A DNA stretch of 64,000 nt. It comes from JAJTFW01 sp046330075. Its GTDB lineage: Bacteria; Bacteroidota; Bacteroidia; AKYH767-A; OLB10. How positions within the stretch are numbered: position 1 is the stretch's first letter; each line of letters begins with the position of its first letter. The translations under genes were made by a program, and so were the position numbers. Below the pieces are notes generated by a model. That model was not told the DNA's origin. It was given only the letters and a program-made list of their open reading frames with translations, and did no database searches. The stretch is taken from NCBI GenBank assembly GCA_046330075.1, contig JAXLTL010000008.1, positions 1 to 64,000 of the forward strand, written 5' to 3'. Shown piece by piece: positions 35,052 through 42,914 of this stretch.

Positions 35052-35915
35052 ATGCATTACCGTTATATTCTGTTGTCAGTCCTGTTGTCGGTTTGCCGCC
35101 TTTGTGCAGCAAACGGAGACAGTATTGTACTGAAGAAAACCGTATGGCGTGGCGACCTCAGCGGAAGTTATGTTACCGAGCGCAACTGGTGGGGAGATGA
35201 ACAGCAGTTCATCACCTTTAAAGGATTGGCCGAAGCGCGCTATAGGAAGAAGTTGTCCGGTGGACGACAGCACGAACACTATTTCCATACACAGCTTGGC
35301 TATGCTGCATATCCGGATTCTGTCTGGATCAAGGACGCAGATCTCGTACGGGTACAATTAAAGTGGATGGGGAAAGGCAGATACGGAGCAATGCAGACCT
35401 GGTCGGTACGGTTTCAGACGCAATGGCTCAGCACCTGGGGATACAGCGAAGGTACGAGAGCGTGGAAAGCCGGATTCATGAACCCTGCAAAGCTGGAAGC
35501 AGGTTATGCTTACAGCTGGGATTTTCTGAAAAACAGTAATCTGATGCTCAATCCCGCAACACTGCAGGTCAATATACAGCCGGCAACTTCTGTAGTAACG
35601 AATGAACCGGAAGCTCCTGCTATACGCGGAAAGCATGCCAATCTTTATTCGCGATATGGATTCAGCGCTGTATTGTCGATAGAAGAAACGTTCTGTGATA
35701 ATGTCATTCTCCTCAGTCATCAGTCCCATTTCTTCTTCAATGCCATCTCGCCCCGGCACATGCAGTTCGATCTGTATAACCGCATCTGCTTCCGGTTTCT
35801 CAAATATCTGCAAATACGCCTTGAAACCACCCTCGGCTATCTTCCCGAACAAAGTCTGAAACTACAATACCGGCAGGAAGTGTTACTGGGGATCTTCTAC
35901 GAAAAACGAAAATGA
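35052..35915 (+). CDS. Exported protein, possible DUF3078-like outer-membrane family
   Basis: The 287-residue protein has a signal peptide (MHYRYILLSVLLSVCRLCAA). The remainder has beta-strand patterns of outer-membrane proteins with many aromatic residues (AWKAGFMNPAKLEAGYAYSW, NLYSRYGFSAVLSIEETF, FLKYLQIRLETTLGYLP, LKLQYRQEVLLGIFYEK). The segment order resembles the DUF3078 family, but no diagnostic motif is certain. The open frame starts at 35016, 12 codons earlier; the ATG at 35052 is chosen because it starts the signal peptide. Role unknown. Confidence 0.65.
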   Translation: MHYRYILLSVLLSVCRLCAANGDSIVLKKTVWRGDLSGSYVTERNWWGDEQQFITFKGLAEARYRKKLSGGRQHEHYFHTQLGYAAYPDSVWIKDADLVRVQLKWMGKGRYGAMQTWSVRFQTQWLSTWGYSEGTRAWKAGFMNPAKLEAGYAYSWDFLKNSNLMLNPATLQVNIQPATSVVTNEPEAPAIRGKHANLYSRYGFSAVLSIEETFCDNVILLSHQSHFFFNAISPRHMQFDLYNRICFRFLKYLQIRLETTLGYLPEQSLKLQYRQEVLLGIFYEKRK

Positions 35916-36014
35916 CGCGCCTTCACACCACGCTTTGAAAACAATTTACACTGCGCTTTGACGTCATTTATTCTTCCCAACTACTTTTCAGAAGATCCCC
36001 TGCCTGCCAATCTG

Positions 36015-36022
36015 TATCTTTG
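36015..36022 (+). promoter_or_regulatory. -7 box TATCTTTG before mmcQ/yjbR-like gene
   Basis: Exact TAnnTTTG match ending 3 bases before the ATG at 36026. It may give a leaderless transcript. Confidence 0.45.
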
Positions 36023-36025
36023 GAT

Positions 36026-36376
36026 ATGGTAAAGCACGAGACATTCACAAAACTGGCACTATCCTTTGCCGAAACCTCTGCGGGGCAACACCACGAAGTC
36101 ATCTCGTTTAAGGTAAAAGGAAAAATTTTTGCAACACTTAATCCTCCTTTTCAACGCGCATGCGTAAGACTGAATCCGGTAGATCAGGATGTATTCTGTG
36201 CGTATGACCCGGAGGTTATGTACCGGGTGCCGAATGCCTGGGGAAAATATGGCTGGACGAATATCAACCTGAAAAAGATCCGCAAAGAAATGCTGGTGGA
36301 TGCCATACGCAGTGCTTATTGCACGGTCGCACCCGCGAAACTGGCAGCAAATTACCGGCTTGAACCGGAAGATTAG
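36026..36376 (+). CDS. MmcQ/YjbR family protein
   Basis: This 116-residue protein matches the MmcQ/YjbR fold (CyaY-like) in length and sequence: LALSFAETSAGQHHEVISFKV, KIFATL, RACVRLNPVDQ, and the C-terminal WGKYGWTNINLKKIRKEMLVDAI. Some family members bind DNA, but the function is unsettled. A TTG two codons before is an alternative; the ATG is preferred. It is monocistronic. Confidence 0.8.
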   Translation: MVKHETFTKLALSFAETSAGQHHEVISFKVKGKIFATLNPPFQRACVRLNPVDQDVFCAYDPEVMYRVPNAWGKYGWTNINLKKIRKEMLVDAIRSAYCTVAPAKLAANYRLEPED

Positions 36377-36453
36377 ATCCCAAATGTCCTGAAATCCCCT
36401 TCGCTGACAAAATTTTTAGTACCAGATAATCAATTTATTATGATTTTTTAGTA

Positions 36454-36487
36454 TTCTAAACTTTCAATAAGTATTGAAAGTTTAGAA
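36454..36487. promoter_or_regulatory. 34-bp palindrome, probable operator of the GbsR regulator
   Basis: TTCTAAACTTTCAATA (36454-36469) and TATTGAAAGTTTAGAA (36472-36487) are perfect 16-bp arms around AG. The -33 TTG (36474-36476) lies inside the right arm, so bound regulator would block the promoter. A second small palindrome GTACATGTAC lies at about 36489-36498. Confidence 0.8.
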
Positions 36488-36503
36488 AGTACATGTACAT
36501 TTG
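36474..36503 (+). promoter_or_regulatory. Promoter of the GbsR module, TTG-N19-TACATTTG
   Basis: TTG (36474-36476), exactly 19 bases, then TACATTTG (36496-36503). This is a full match to the Bacteroidota promoter consensus with the optimum spacing. It partly lies within the 34-bp palindrome. Confidence 0.8.
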
Positions 36504-36521
36504 TACTGTCCATCGAACATC

Positions 36522-37025
36522 ATGCAACTCGACGAAGCAAAAGAAAAATTCCTGCAGGCCTGGGGCCAGCTCGGCACCAACTGGGGGATCTCCCGAACCA
36601 TGGCACAAGTTCATGCCTTGCTTTTACTATCTGATGGAGCCCTCTCCACCGAAGAAATCATGGAGGATCTTTCGATCTCCCGTGGTAATGCAAACATGAA
36701 CATCCGTGCACTCCTCGACTGGGGACTGGTGTATAAGGAATTCCGCTCAGGTGAGCGCCGCGAATTCTTTTACGCGGAGAAGGACATCTGGAAGGTATCC
36801 CGTCAGATTGCAAGAGAACGCAGAAAACGGGAGCTGGAACCCGCTGTACAGATACTCAATGATATTATGACGCAGCTGGATCAAAAAGGGGCAGAGGCAA
36901 ATCAATTCAAAGGGCGGGTGAAAGAGATCCATGATTTTGCATCTAAGATTGACGCATTGCTCGAGAAATTTATCAAAAGTGAAAACAGCTGGTTCCTGAA
37001 ACTCATCTCCACCTTCGTAAAATAA
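36522..37025 (+). CDS. GbsR/MarR family transcriptional regulator
   Basis: This 167-residue regulator has a winged helix at about 30-95 (MAQVHALLLLSDGALSTEEIM, EDLSISRGNANMNIRALLDWGLV, RSGERREFFYAEKDIWKVS) and a helical dimerisation C-terminus (REELEPAV..., KIDALLEKFIKSEN). It belongs to the GbsR group. The 34-bp palindrome immediately upstream overlaps its promoter, so autoregulation is likely. It is followed within 7 bases by two membrane protein genes which it presumably controls. An upstream TTG would add seven residues; the ATG is chosen because it opens the family core. Confidence 0.87.
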   Translation: MQLDEAKEKFLQAWGQLGTNWGISRTMAQVHALLLLSDGALSTEEIMEDLSISRGNANMNIRALLDWGLVYKEFRSGERREFFYAEKDIWKVSRQIARERRKRELEPAVQILNDIMTQLDQKGAEANQFKGRVKEIHDFASKIDALLEKFIKSENSWFLKLISTFVK

Positions 37026-37031
37026 CCGGTT

Positions 37032-37397
37032 ATGAACCTCCTTGCATATGCCATCTACCTCGTGCTGACCTACGCCATCACGGTACACGTGGGACACTCT
37101 TTTTATACCAACGGACGCATTTATATCCTTGGCATGCTGCAAAATGATCATGCGCTGACCGACCAGGTCAACAAAGTGCTGCTCACCGGATATTACCTGA
37201 TGAACATCGGTTATGCTACACTCATGCTGGCCGGATGGGACCGTATTGAAACTATCACACAACTGATAGAAGACCTAAGTATGAACATCGGGCAGATCGT
37301 TTTGATTATTGCCTTCATGCATTACCTCAACATGACAGTAATCCTGTTATGGAATAAAATAAATTCATTATTCACCGCTAAAAAATCAGCGTTATGA
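37032..37397 (+). CDS. Small membrane protein of the GbsR module, paralogue A
   Basis: The 121-residue protein has three membrane helices at about 1-22, 47-68 and 86-107. Its pattern HxxFYTNGRIYILGMLQ after helix 1, NKVLLTGYYLMNIGYATLML in helix 2 and an IAFMHYLNMTVIL helix 3 matches that of the next gene, so the two are paralogues. It starts 7 bases after the regulator and its stop overlaps the next start as ATGA. Function unknown. Confidence 0.8.
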   Translation: MNLLAYAIYLVLTYAITVHVGHSFYTNGRIYILGMLQNDHALTDQVNKVLLTGYYLMNIGYATLMLAGWDRIETITQLIEDLSMNIGQIVLIIAFMHYLNMTVILLWNKINSLFTAKKSAL

Positions 37398-37786
37398 ACA
37401 TCACATCTTACATCTTCGAAGCCTACATGATCTATTTGCCTGTAGCACTCATTCTCACCTGGTATGTAGCCCATATTCTTTTTAAGAACGGGAAAGTCTT
37501 CATGCTTGATATTTTTCACGGCAGGGAAGAAATCGCATTCAGCACCAACCGATTATTTGAGTTGGGGTTCTATCTTCTTAATCTCGGATTTGCATTGCTG
37601 ATTCTCCGGATACACCGTGGAATATCAGATGGTCAGGACCTTGTGGAAGCGCTTAGTTTAAAAGTCGGTGGGTTCTCCATCTACCTCGGCATTATGTTGT
37701 TTTTAAATCTGTTCCTCTTCTTCAGAGGTCGCCGTAAGAGCCGTGAACATCAGCGATTACAACAGATGATGAATGCTCAGGCCTGA
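37394..37786 (+). CDS. Small membrane protein of the GbsR module, paralogue B
   Basis: The 130-residue protein has three membrane helices at about 10-30, 53-72 and 90-112. It shares with the preceding protein the motifs HILFKNGKVFMLDIF (compare HSFYTNGRIYILGML), RLFELGFYLLNLGFALLIL and LGIMLFLNLFLFF. A basic tail (RGRRKSREHQRLQQMM) probably faces the cytoplasm. ATGA overlap and similar size suggest the pair forms a hetero-oligomer. It is the last gene of the unit, followed by a terminator. Function unknown. Confidence 0.8.
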   Translation: MNITSYIFEAYMIYLPVALILTWYVAHILFKNGKVFMLDIFHGREEIAFSTNRLFELGFYLLNLGFALLILRIHRGISDGQDLVEALSLKVGGFSIYLGIMLFLNLFLFFRGRRKSREHQRLQQMMNAQA

Positions 37787-37800
37787 TAACCAGTTCATGT

Positions 37801-37836
37801 AAAACCCCTGTGTGAAGTGAATACACAGGGGTTTTT
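37801..37836 (+). terminator. Rho-independent terminator
   Basis: ACCCCTGTGT (about 37804-37813) pairs with ACACAGGGGT (37823-37832), then T run. It ends the GbsR unit. Confidence 0.92.
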
Positions 37837-37853
37837 ATTTCCATTTTACTTTT

Positions 37854-37861
37854 TATATTTG
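37854..37861 (+). promoter_or_regulatory. -7 box TATATTTG of the DUF1579 gene
   Basis: Exact TAnnTTTG match 20 bases before the ATG at 37881. It lies just after the terminator of the preceding unit. Confidence 0.55.
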
Positions 37862-37880
37862 ACGAACTGAAAAAATACAC

Positions 37881-38540
37881 ATGAAAAAGACGCTTCTACT
37901 GCTTGCCCTCCTTGTAACAACATCTGCTCTTTTTGCTCAGGAAAAGAAAAAAACCGTTCCGGCAAAACCGGGCAGTATGCAGCAACAACGTGATCCGAAG
38001 TCTGCAAGTCCCTCTCAGGCAAAACCGGACGGAAATAATCAGGATTTGACTCAGGCGGTCATGATGGAATATATGAAACCTGGTCCGAATCATCAAAAGC
38101 TGGCGGCCACGTCAGGTGAATGGAAGGAAAGTATAGTTATGTGGATGTCGCCTGACGCTCCTCCGGTAAAATATGCTGCCAATTGTGTTATCAGTATGAT
38201 TTTGGACGGACGTTATCAGGAGGCCATTCACAGCGGGAATTTCGATGGAATGGAATTTTATGGCCACGGGATTATTGGATATGATAATGCCATCCGGAAA
38301 TATGTTTCTATCTGGTATGATAATATGGGTACCGGTATAATGTATACCGAAGGAACATATGATGAAAAAGCACAGACCATTACATTTACCGGCGAAATGG
38401 TTGATCCGATGCTGAGAAAGAAAGTAAAAGTTCGTGAAGTGTTAACACTAAAATCTGATAACGAACAAATGTTTGAGATGTATGTAACTCCGCCTGATGG
38501 TAAAGAATATAAATCCATGGAGATCGTAATGATCCGATAA
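37881..38540 (+). CDS. DUF1579 family exported protein
   Basis: The 219-residue protein has a signal peptide (MKKTLLLLALLVTTSALFAQ), then a 50-residue Lys/Pro/Gln-rich linker, and the DUF1579 domain at about 65-219 (MKPGPNHQKLAATSGEWKES, YQEAIHSGNFDGMEFYGHGI, GYDNAIRKYVSIWYDNMGTG). The family is a beta-barrel-like lipocalin-type fold of unknown role. It is bounded by terminators on both sides, so it is a single gene. Confidence 0.83.
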   Translation: MKKTLLLLALLVTTSALFAQEKKKTVPAKPGSMQQQRDPKSASPSQAKPDGNNQDLTQAVMMEYMKPGPNHQKLAATSGEWKESIVMWMSPDAPPVKYAANCVISMILDGRYQEAIHSGNFDGMEFYGHGIIGYDNAIRKYVSIWYDNMGTGIMYTEGTYDEKAQTITFTGEMVDPMLRKKVKVREVLTLKSDNEQMFEMYVTPPDGKEYKSMEIVMIR

Positions 38541-38557
38541 TACCCTGAGCAACGTAT

Positions 38558-38592
38558 AAAATGGCAGTACGTCAAATGTACTGCCATTTTTT
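38558..38592 (+). terminator. Rho-independent terminator
   Basis: AAAATGGCAGTAC (38558-38570) pairs with GTACTGCCATTTT (38578-38590), then T. It ends the DUF1579 gene. Confidence 0.93.
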
Positions 38593-38622
38593 GTTGGATG
38601 GATTTTATCATCTTCGCAAAAC

Positions 38623-39846
38623 ATGAAAACGCAAAGAAACGCACCGGCACTTGGCTTTATTTTTATCACACTGCTGATCGATATCATTGGCCTCGGAATT
38701 ATCATCCCGGTATTACCGCATCTTATTCAGGAATTGACTTCCTGCACGATAAGTCAGGCTTCTCAATACGGAGGTTGGCTGATGTTTGCCTATGCCATCA
38801 TGCAGTTTTTATTTGCGCCGGTCATTGGTGGGCTCAGTGACCGCTATGGCCGGCGGCCTGTATTACTGATGTCGTTGCTCGGATTCGGACTGGACTATAT
38901 ATTACTTGCTGTTGCGCCTTCGATCGGTTGGTTGTTTTTCGGTCGGGTTATGGCAGGCATCTTTGGTGCAAGTTTTACAACGGCATCAGCATACATTGCA
39001 GATATCAGCACGCCGGAAAAGCGTGCTCAGAATTTCGGAATGATTGGTATGGCATTCGGATTGGGTTTTATTATTGGTCCGGTGCTGGGTGGATTACTTG
39101 GACATTTCGGAACACGGGTTCCTTTTTATGCATCTGCAGCACTTACACTCCTGAATTTTCTGTACGGATTTTTTATCCTGCCTGAATCACTGAAGAAGGA
39201 AAACCGTCGCAAGTTCGATTGGAAACGGGCTAACCCTGCAGGTGCATTATTGCATCTCCGTAAATACAAAGTGGTATTCGGACTCACCGGAAGCCTTTCG
39301 CTGATATACGTTGCTGCGCATGCAGTGCAAAGTACGTGGACCTTCTTCACCATCGAACGTTTTGGCTGGGATGAAGCTACTATTGGATATTCTCTTGGTA
39401 TGGCCGGCATCTGCATCGCTATTGTACAGGGCGGTTTGATTCGGGTAATTAACCCACGCCTGGGCCCTAACCGATCCGTTTATGTAGGGTTCATGCTCTA
39501 CACGATAGGACTTGCATTGTTCGCATTTGCAAACCAGAGCTGGATGATGTTTGTATTCTTAATACCCTATTGTATGGGCGGAATTGCAGGACCATCGTTG
39601 CAGGGATTGATATCGGGGGGTGTGCCGGCAAATGAACAAGGTGAATTGCAAGGCGCACTTACCGCATTGATGAGTTTTACTTCCGTTATTGGTCCACCCC
39701 TCATGACGAACCTCTTTTCTTTTTTCACCGGGAAAAATGCACCTGTATATTTCCCCGGCGCTCCGTTCATGATGGGTGCCATACTGATTGCCATCAGTGG
39801 GATGCTTGCCTGGCGGAATTTGTCAGGGCGATTTCAGCGTGGATAA
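38623..39846 (+). CDS. Tet-family MFS drug efflux transporter
   Basis: The 407-residue protein has twelve membrane helices and the MFS motif A (GGLSDRYGRRPVLLMSLLG, about 70-88). The stretch FFGRVMAGIFGASFTTASAYIADISTPEKR (about 105-135) places it in the TCR/Tet subfamily, which exports tetracyclines or related compounds by proton antiport. Bacteroidota often carry chromosomal members whose substrate is unknown. It is alone between terminators and a lipase gene. Drug resistance cannot be concluded from sequence. Confidence 0.88.
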   Translation: MKTQRNAPALGFIFITLLIDIIGLGIIIPVLPHLIQELTSCTISQASQYGGWLMFAYAIMQFLFAPVIGGLSDRYGRRPVLLMSLLGFGLDYILLAVAPSIGWLFFGRVMAGIFGASFTTASAYIADISTPEKRAQNFGMIGMAFGLGFIIGPVLGGLLGHFGTRVPFYASAALTLLNFLYGFFILPESLKKENRRKFDWKRANPAGALLHLRKYKVVFGLTGSLSLIYVAAHAVQSTWTFFTIERFGWDEATIGYSLGMAGICIAIVQGGLIRVINPRLGPNRSVYVGFMLYTIGLALFAFANQSWMMFVFLIPYCMGGIAGPSLQGLISGGVPANEQGELQGALTALMSFTSVIGPPLMTNLFSFFTGKNAPVYFPGAPFMMGAILIAISGMLAWRNLSGRFQRG

Positions 39847-39923
39847 TTTCGAATGCGAAACCAGACATCGATATTCAGCGAAATGAATCTTTAACACTGC
39901 GATCCAATCATCTTAAATAAGAA

Positions 39924-41024
39924 ATGAATATAATCGTCCACCCTCTTTGCAGAACTTTTATTTTCTTCTTTCTGTTCACCGGGCCATTGCAGGCTTCAGT
40001 TCTTAAACCTGGATTTGAGAAGCGTGAGTACATTGATCTCTTGAAGATTTCAGCACAGTTTATGGATTCATCATTCAGGTATCGTCCTGCAGCGCCGGAA
40101 GGGTACACGCATATGCTACGCGGCAGTAAAACCGGATTGGATAACCGATGGGATTTATGGAAACGGAGCGATGGAGTAATGGTGGTAAGTCTGCGGGGAA
40201 CTACACGCAATGCCATCAGCTGGATGGAAAATTTTTATGCCGCCATGGTAAAGGCAGATGGTTCGGTACAGATTGACTCAGGATTTGTCTTCAATTATAA
40301 ACTGGCAGAGAATCCCCGCGCAGCGATTCACATCGGATGGCTGATTGGTATGGCGAGTCTTTCAAGAGAAATAATTCCGGTAATTGATTCAGCCTGTAAA
40401 GCAGGAACACGTGATCTGATTGTTACCGGTCATAGCCAGGGCGGAGCATTGAGTTATCTGATGACTGCCTATCTGCTATCCCTTAAGAAGCAAGGAAAGT
40501 TGCCGGCAGACCTGCAGATAAAAACGTACTGCAGTGCTGCGCCGAAACCGGGGAATCTGTATTTCGCATATGATTTTGAAAAAGCAATGGCCGGCGGTTG
40601 GGCCTTTAATGTAATTAATTCAGCTGACTGGGTTCCTGAGACTCCGGCAAGTGTACAGACCGTAAATGATTATAATACCACAAATCCTTTCATCGTTATG
40701 GATGATGCACTGAAGCGGGCCGATTTCAAAACCAGGGTTGCTGTGAAATATATTTATAAACGCATGGCCAGGCCAACGTTTAAAGCTCAGAAAAAATATG
40801 AGAAGTACTTGGGCCGGCTGGTGTCAAAATTTGTGAAGAAAGAACTGCCGGGTTACATTGCTCCGGAATATGTAAAGAGTTCCTATTATGTCCGTACAGG
40901 GCAACAAATTGTTTTACTGGCCGACGATGAATACTACAACAAATTTCCGGATAACCGTGAAAACGTTTTTATTCATCATATGTTTGAACCTTATCTCTAT
41001 CTGGCAGAAAAACTTGATCCCTGA
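39924..41024 (+). CDS. Class 3 lipase-like secreted protein
   Basis: The 366-residue protein has a signal peptide (about 1-25, ending near GPLQAS). The alpha/beta hydrolase core contains the serine nucleophile in VTGHSQGGALSY (about 170). The catalytic Asp is likely in INSADWVPETP (about 230) and His in FIHHMFEPYLY (about 354). It hydrolyses lipid esters outside or in the envelope. It stands alone; the next gene (DUF4262) starts 78 bases later. Confidence 0.85.
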   Translation: MNIIVHPLCRTFIFFFLFTGPLQASVLKPGFEKREYIDLLKISAQFMDSSFRYRPAAPEGYTHMLRGSKTGLDNRWDLWKRSDGVMVVSLRGTTRNAISWMENFYAAMVKADGSVQIDSGFVFNYKLAENPRAAIHIGWLIGMASLSREIIPVIDSACKAGTRDLIVTGHSQGGALSYLMTAYLLSLKKQGKLPADLQIKTYCSAAPKPGNLYFAYDFEKAMAGGWAFNVINSADWVPETPASVQTVNDYNTTNPFIVMDDALKRADFKTRVAVKYIYKRMARPTFKAQKKYEKYLGRLVSKFVKKELPGYIAPEYVKSSYYVRTGQQIVLLADDEYYNKFPDNRENVFIHHMFEPYLYLAEKLDP

Positions 41025-41102
41025 ACTTGGGATATACCTGCCGGCACTATCATTTTCCGGAAAATATTTCACATGTGGAATTAACATTTTAAATTTACCG
41101 AT

Positions 41103-41567
41103 ATGTCAGAATACGAAGATTTCAACAAAGCCCTCGATCAGAGTATAGCCGAACACGGCTGGCACGTTATTAAAGTCATGGCGGATGAAAAGGGGCCGGG
41201 ATTTTGTTTTTCGGTAGGACTTTATAAGTCCTTCAAACATCCGGAAATCATCATCATCGGACTCGATCTTGATCTCGGTCACGAACTGATCAACCTGATG
41301 GGTGATGAAATCAGAGAAGGTGTCGAATTTGAGTCGGGAGAATTTTATGAGGATATCATCGAGGATTATGCCTGCTGTATGCTCGAAGTAAGTAAGACGA
41401 ATTATGAAGCCTGGCTGGGAACTGCTATCGGTTATTATCAGTCGGAGAATTTCCCGGTACTGCAGTGCATTTATCCAACGGTGGATAATGTATATCCCTG
41501 GCAGGAGGATTGGCCGGAGGAGATTGCGGACTTGCAACCGGTGCTGGCAGATCTTCCCGAAGAATAA
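41103..41567 (+). CDS. DUF4262 domain protein
   Basis: The 154-residue cytoplasmic protein matches DUF4262 over most of its length: AEHGWHVIKVMADEKGPGFCFSVGL, KHPEIIIIGL, and WLGTAIGYYQSENFPVLQCIYP. Family members are small and of unknown role; they sometimes lie beside toxin or lipase genes. It is acidic, with a tail DLQPVLADLPEE. Confidence 0.8.
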   Translation: MSEYEDFNKALDQSIAEHGWHVIKVMADEKGPGFCFSVGLYKSFKHPEIIIIGLDLDLGHELINLMGDEIREGVEFESGEFYEDIIEDYACCMLEVSKTNYEAWLGTAIGYYQSENFPVLQCIYPTVDNVYPWQEDWPEEIADLQPVLADLPEE

Positions 41568-41598
41568 GCCTGCAGCCTGTTCATTCAGTTTGTTTTGT

Positions 41599-41630
41599 TG
41601 CTGATAAAGGTGTTTTATCTGTATCTTTCC
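41599..41630 (+). promoter_or_regulatory. Probable promoter of the glycan-binding/Hint gene
   Basis: TTG (41599-41601), 21 bases, then TATCTTTC (41623-41630), one mismatch from TAnnTTTG. The ATG follows 15 bases later. Confidence 0.4.
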
Positions 41631-41645
41631 TTGAAATTGTGATCT

Positions 41646-42845
41646 ATGCAAAAGATTCTGATTTTATTCATCTGTTTACAATTTTTGATTCCCGTTCAAG
41701 CCCAGCAATTACCGGTGCTTCATCCGGAGTTAAGCGGAACTTTTTTATGCGGGAAAGAAGAACAGCTCATCTGGGAAAAAGCGTTGAATGATTTATCGGA
41801 GATAAACAGTGGAGAGCTTTCTTATGCATCGCTGAATGCTGAAAGGCAGGAGCTGGTTGATTCTCTGGAACAGGGTTATGGACCAGTTACAGAAGGAGCG
41901 GGATGCAGCTGGTATTGTGGTGGCGGTCCGTATAAGATCACATCCGGTTCGCATCTTGAGGATCACGGCCGGATAAATTATCTACCTGAAAACATCCATG
42001 ATTTCAATCTCTTTACTGCATGGGTGCCTGCCGGTAGTAACCACAAGCCGGGCGATAAAATAAATTTTCATTTTAAACCATTTTCTCCGCGTGTTACTGA
42101 AATCAATGTCTGGAATGGATACCAGAAAAACAGACAGTTGTGGAAGGAGAATGGCCGTGTTGCACGTTTCCGGCTGCTCATCAACGGAAAGCCATCATAT
42201 TTTCTCGAGATGAAGGACGATGCAGCAAAGCAAAGCTTTAGGATACCACCGCAACAATCTACCGACAGTACCAGAGATCTGATTTTAACGCTGGAGATAA
42301 TCGAAACCTTTCCGGGAAATAAATACCCTGATGTGGCCATCAGTGAAGTAAACTTTTCAGGCATGGATGTTCATTGTTTCGCAGCCGGCACCATGATCAG
42401 GATGGCTGACGGATGTGAAAAGCCCATTGAAGATATCCGGGCGGGAGACGTCATCCAATCCGGTTATTCTGTCCATCACTCATCATTTCCGGCTATCGTG
42501 AAAAAACAGATTAATACCATCCATACCGGACTCGTGACACTGGCATTCAGAGATCGGAAGATTGTAACTACACGTGACCATCCTTTTATGACTGCCCGTA
42601 AAGGTTGGGCATCTCTTGATCCTGAGAAATCCAATCGGGAATATCAGCAGGAGACGAAGGTGAATCAATTAATACCCGGAGATGAAGTCTGTGTTGTGTC
42701 TGAAAACAAGTTATTGGAACTGCTGGAAGTGATTCCAGTTGAGGGAGCCTTCAATACCTTTACACTCCTGCTTGCCAACGGTGATTATTTTATTGCCAAC
42801 GGTATCATGGTGAAAACGGAAGTGTTAATGGAATCGGAACAATAA
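41646..42845 (+). CDS. Exported NADase-type glycan-binding domain protein with C-terminal Hint domain
   Basis: The 399-residue protein has a signal peptide (MQKILILFICLQFLIPVQAQ). Residues about 85-240 match the NADase-type glycan-binding domain: CSWYCGGGPYKITSGS, NIHDFNLFTAWVPAG, VWNGYQKNRQLWKENGR, and FPGNKYPDVAISEVNFSG. The C-terminal part (about 243-395) is a Hint (hedgehog/intein) domain: it begins HCFAAGTMIRMADGCEKPIEDI, includes TTRDHPFMT (block with His), and ends LLANGDYFIANGIMV. Only nine residues follow, so there is no downstream extein or toxin. In polymorphic toxin systems Hint domains cleave off a C-terminal effector; here the Hint may cleave and release the N-terminal domain or be a remnant. 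A short cytochrome gene follows. Confidence 0.82.
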   Translation: MQKILILFICLQFLIPVQAQQLPVLHPELSGTFLCGKEEQLIWEKALNDLSEINSGELSYASLNAERQELVDSLEQGYGPVTEGAGCSWYCGGGPYKITSGSHLEDHGRINYLPENIHDFNLFTAWVPAGSNHKPGDKINFHFKPFSPRVTEINVWNGYQKNRQLWKENGRVARFRLLINGKPSYFLEMKDDAAKQSFRIPPQQSTDSTRDLILTLEIIETFPGNKYPDVAISEVNFSGMDVHCFAAGTMIRMADGCEKPIEDIRAGDVIQSGYSVHHSSFPAIVKKQINTIHTGLVTLAFRDRKIVTTRDHPFMTARKGWASLDPEKSNREYQQETKVNQLIPGDEVCVVSENKLLELLEVIPVEGAFNTFTLLLANGDYFIANGIMVKTEVLMESEQ

Positions 42846-42914
42846 TTGCATTTTATGGCCATGTTATAAATTCTGATTTATTTTGTTGTACATTCGTATT
42901 TATCTTAAAGCGCT

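Noticed and set aside
38623..39846. Acquired tetracycline resistance gene
   Set aside because: The Tet-type fold is shared by many chromosomal pumps of unknown substrate; nothing in the context suggests a mobile resistance gene.
42365..42845. Intein insertion at the Hint domain
   Set aside because: No extein follows, and no homing endonuclease motif is present; the Hint is a terminal module.
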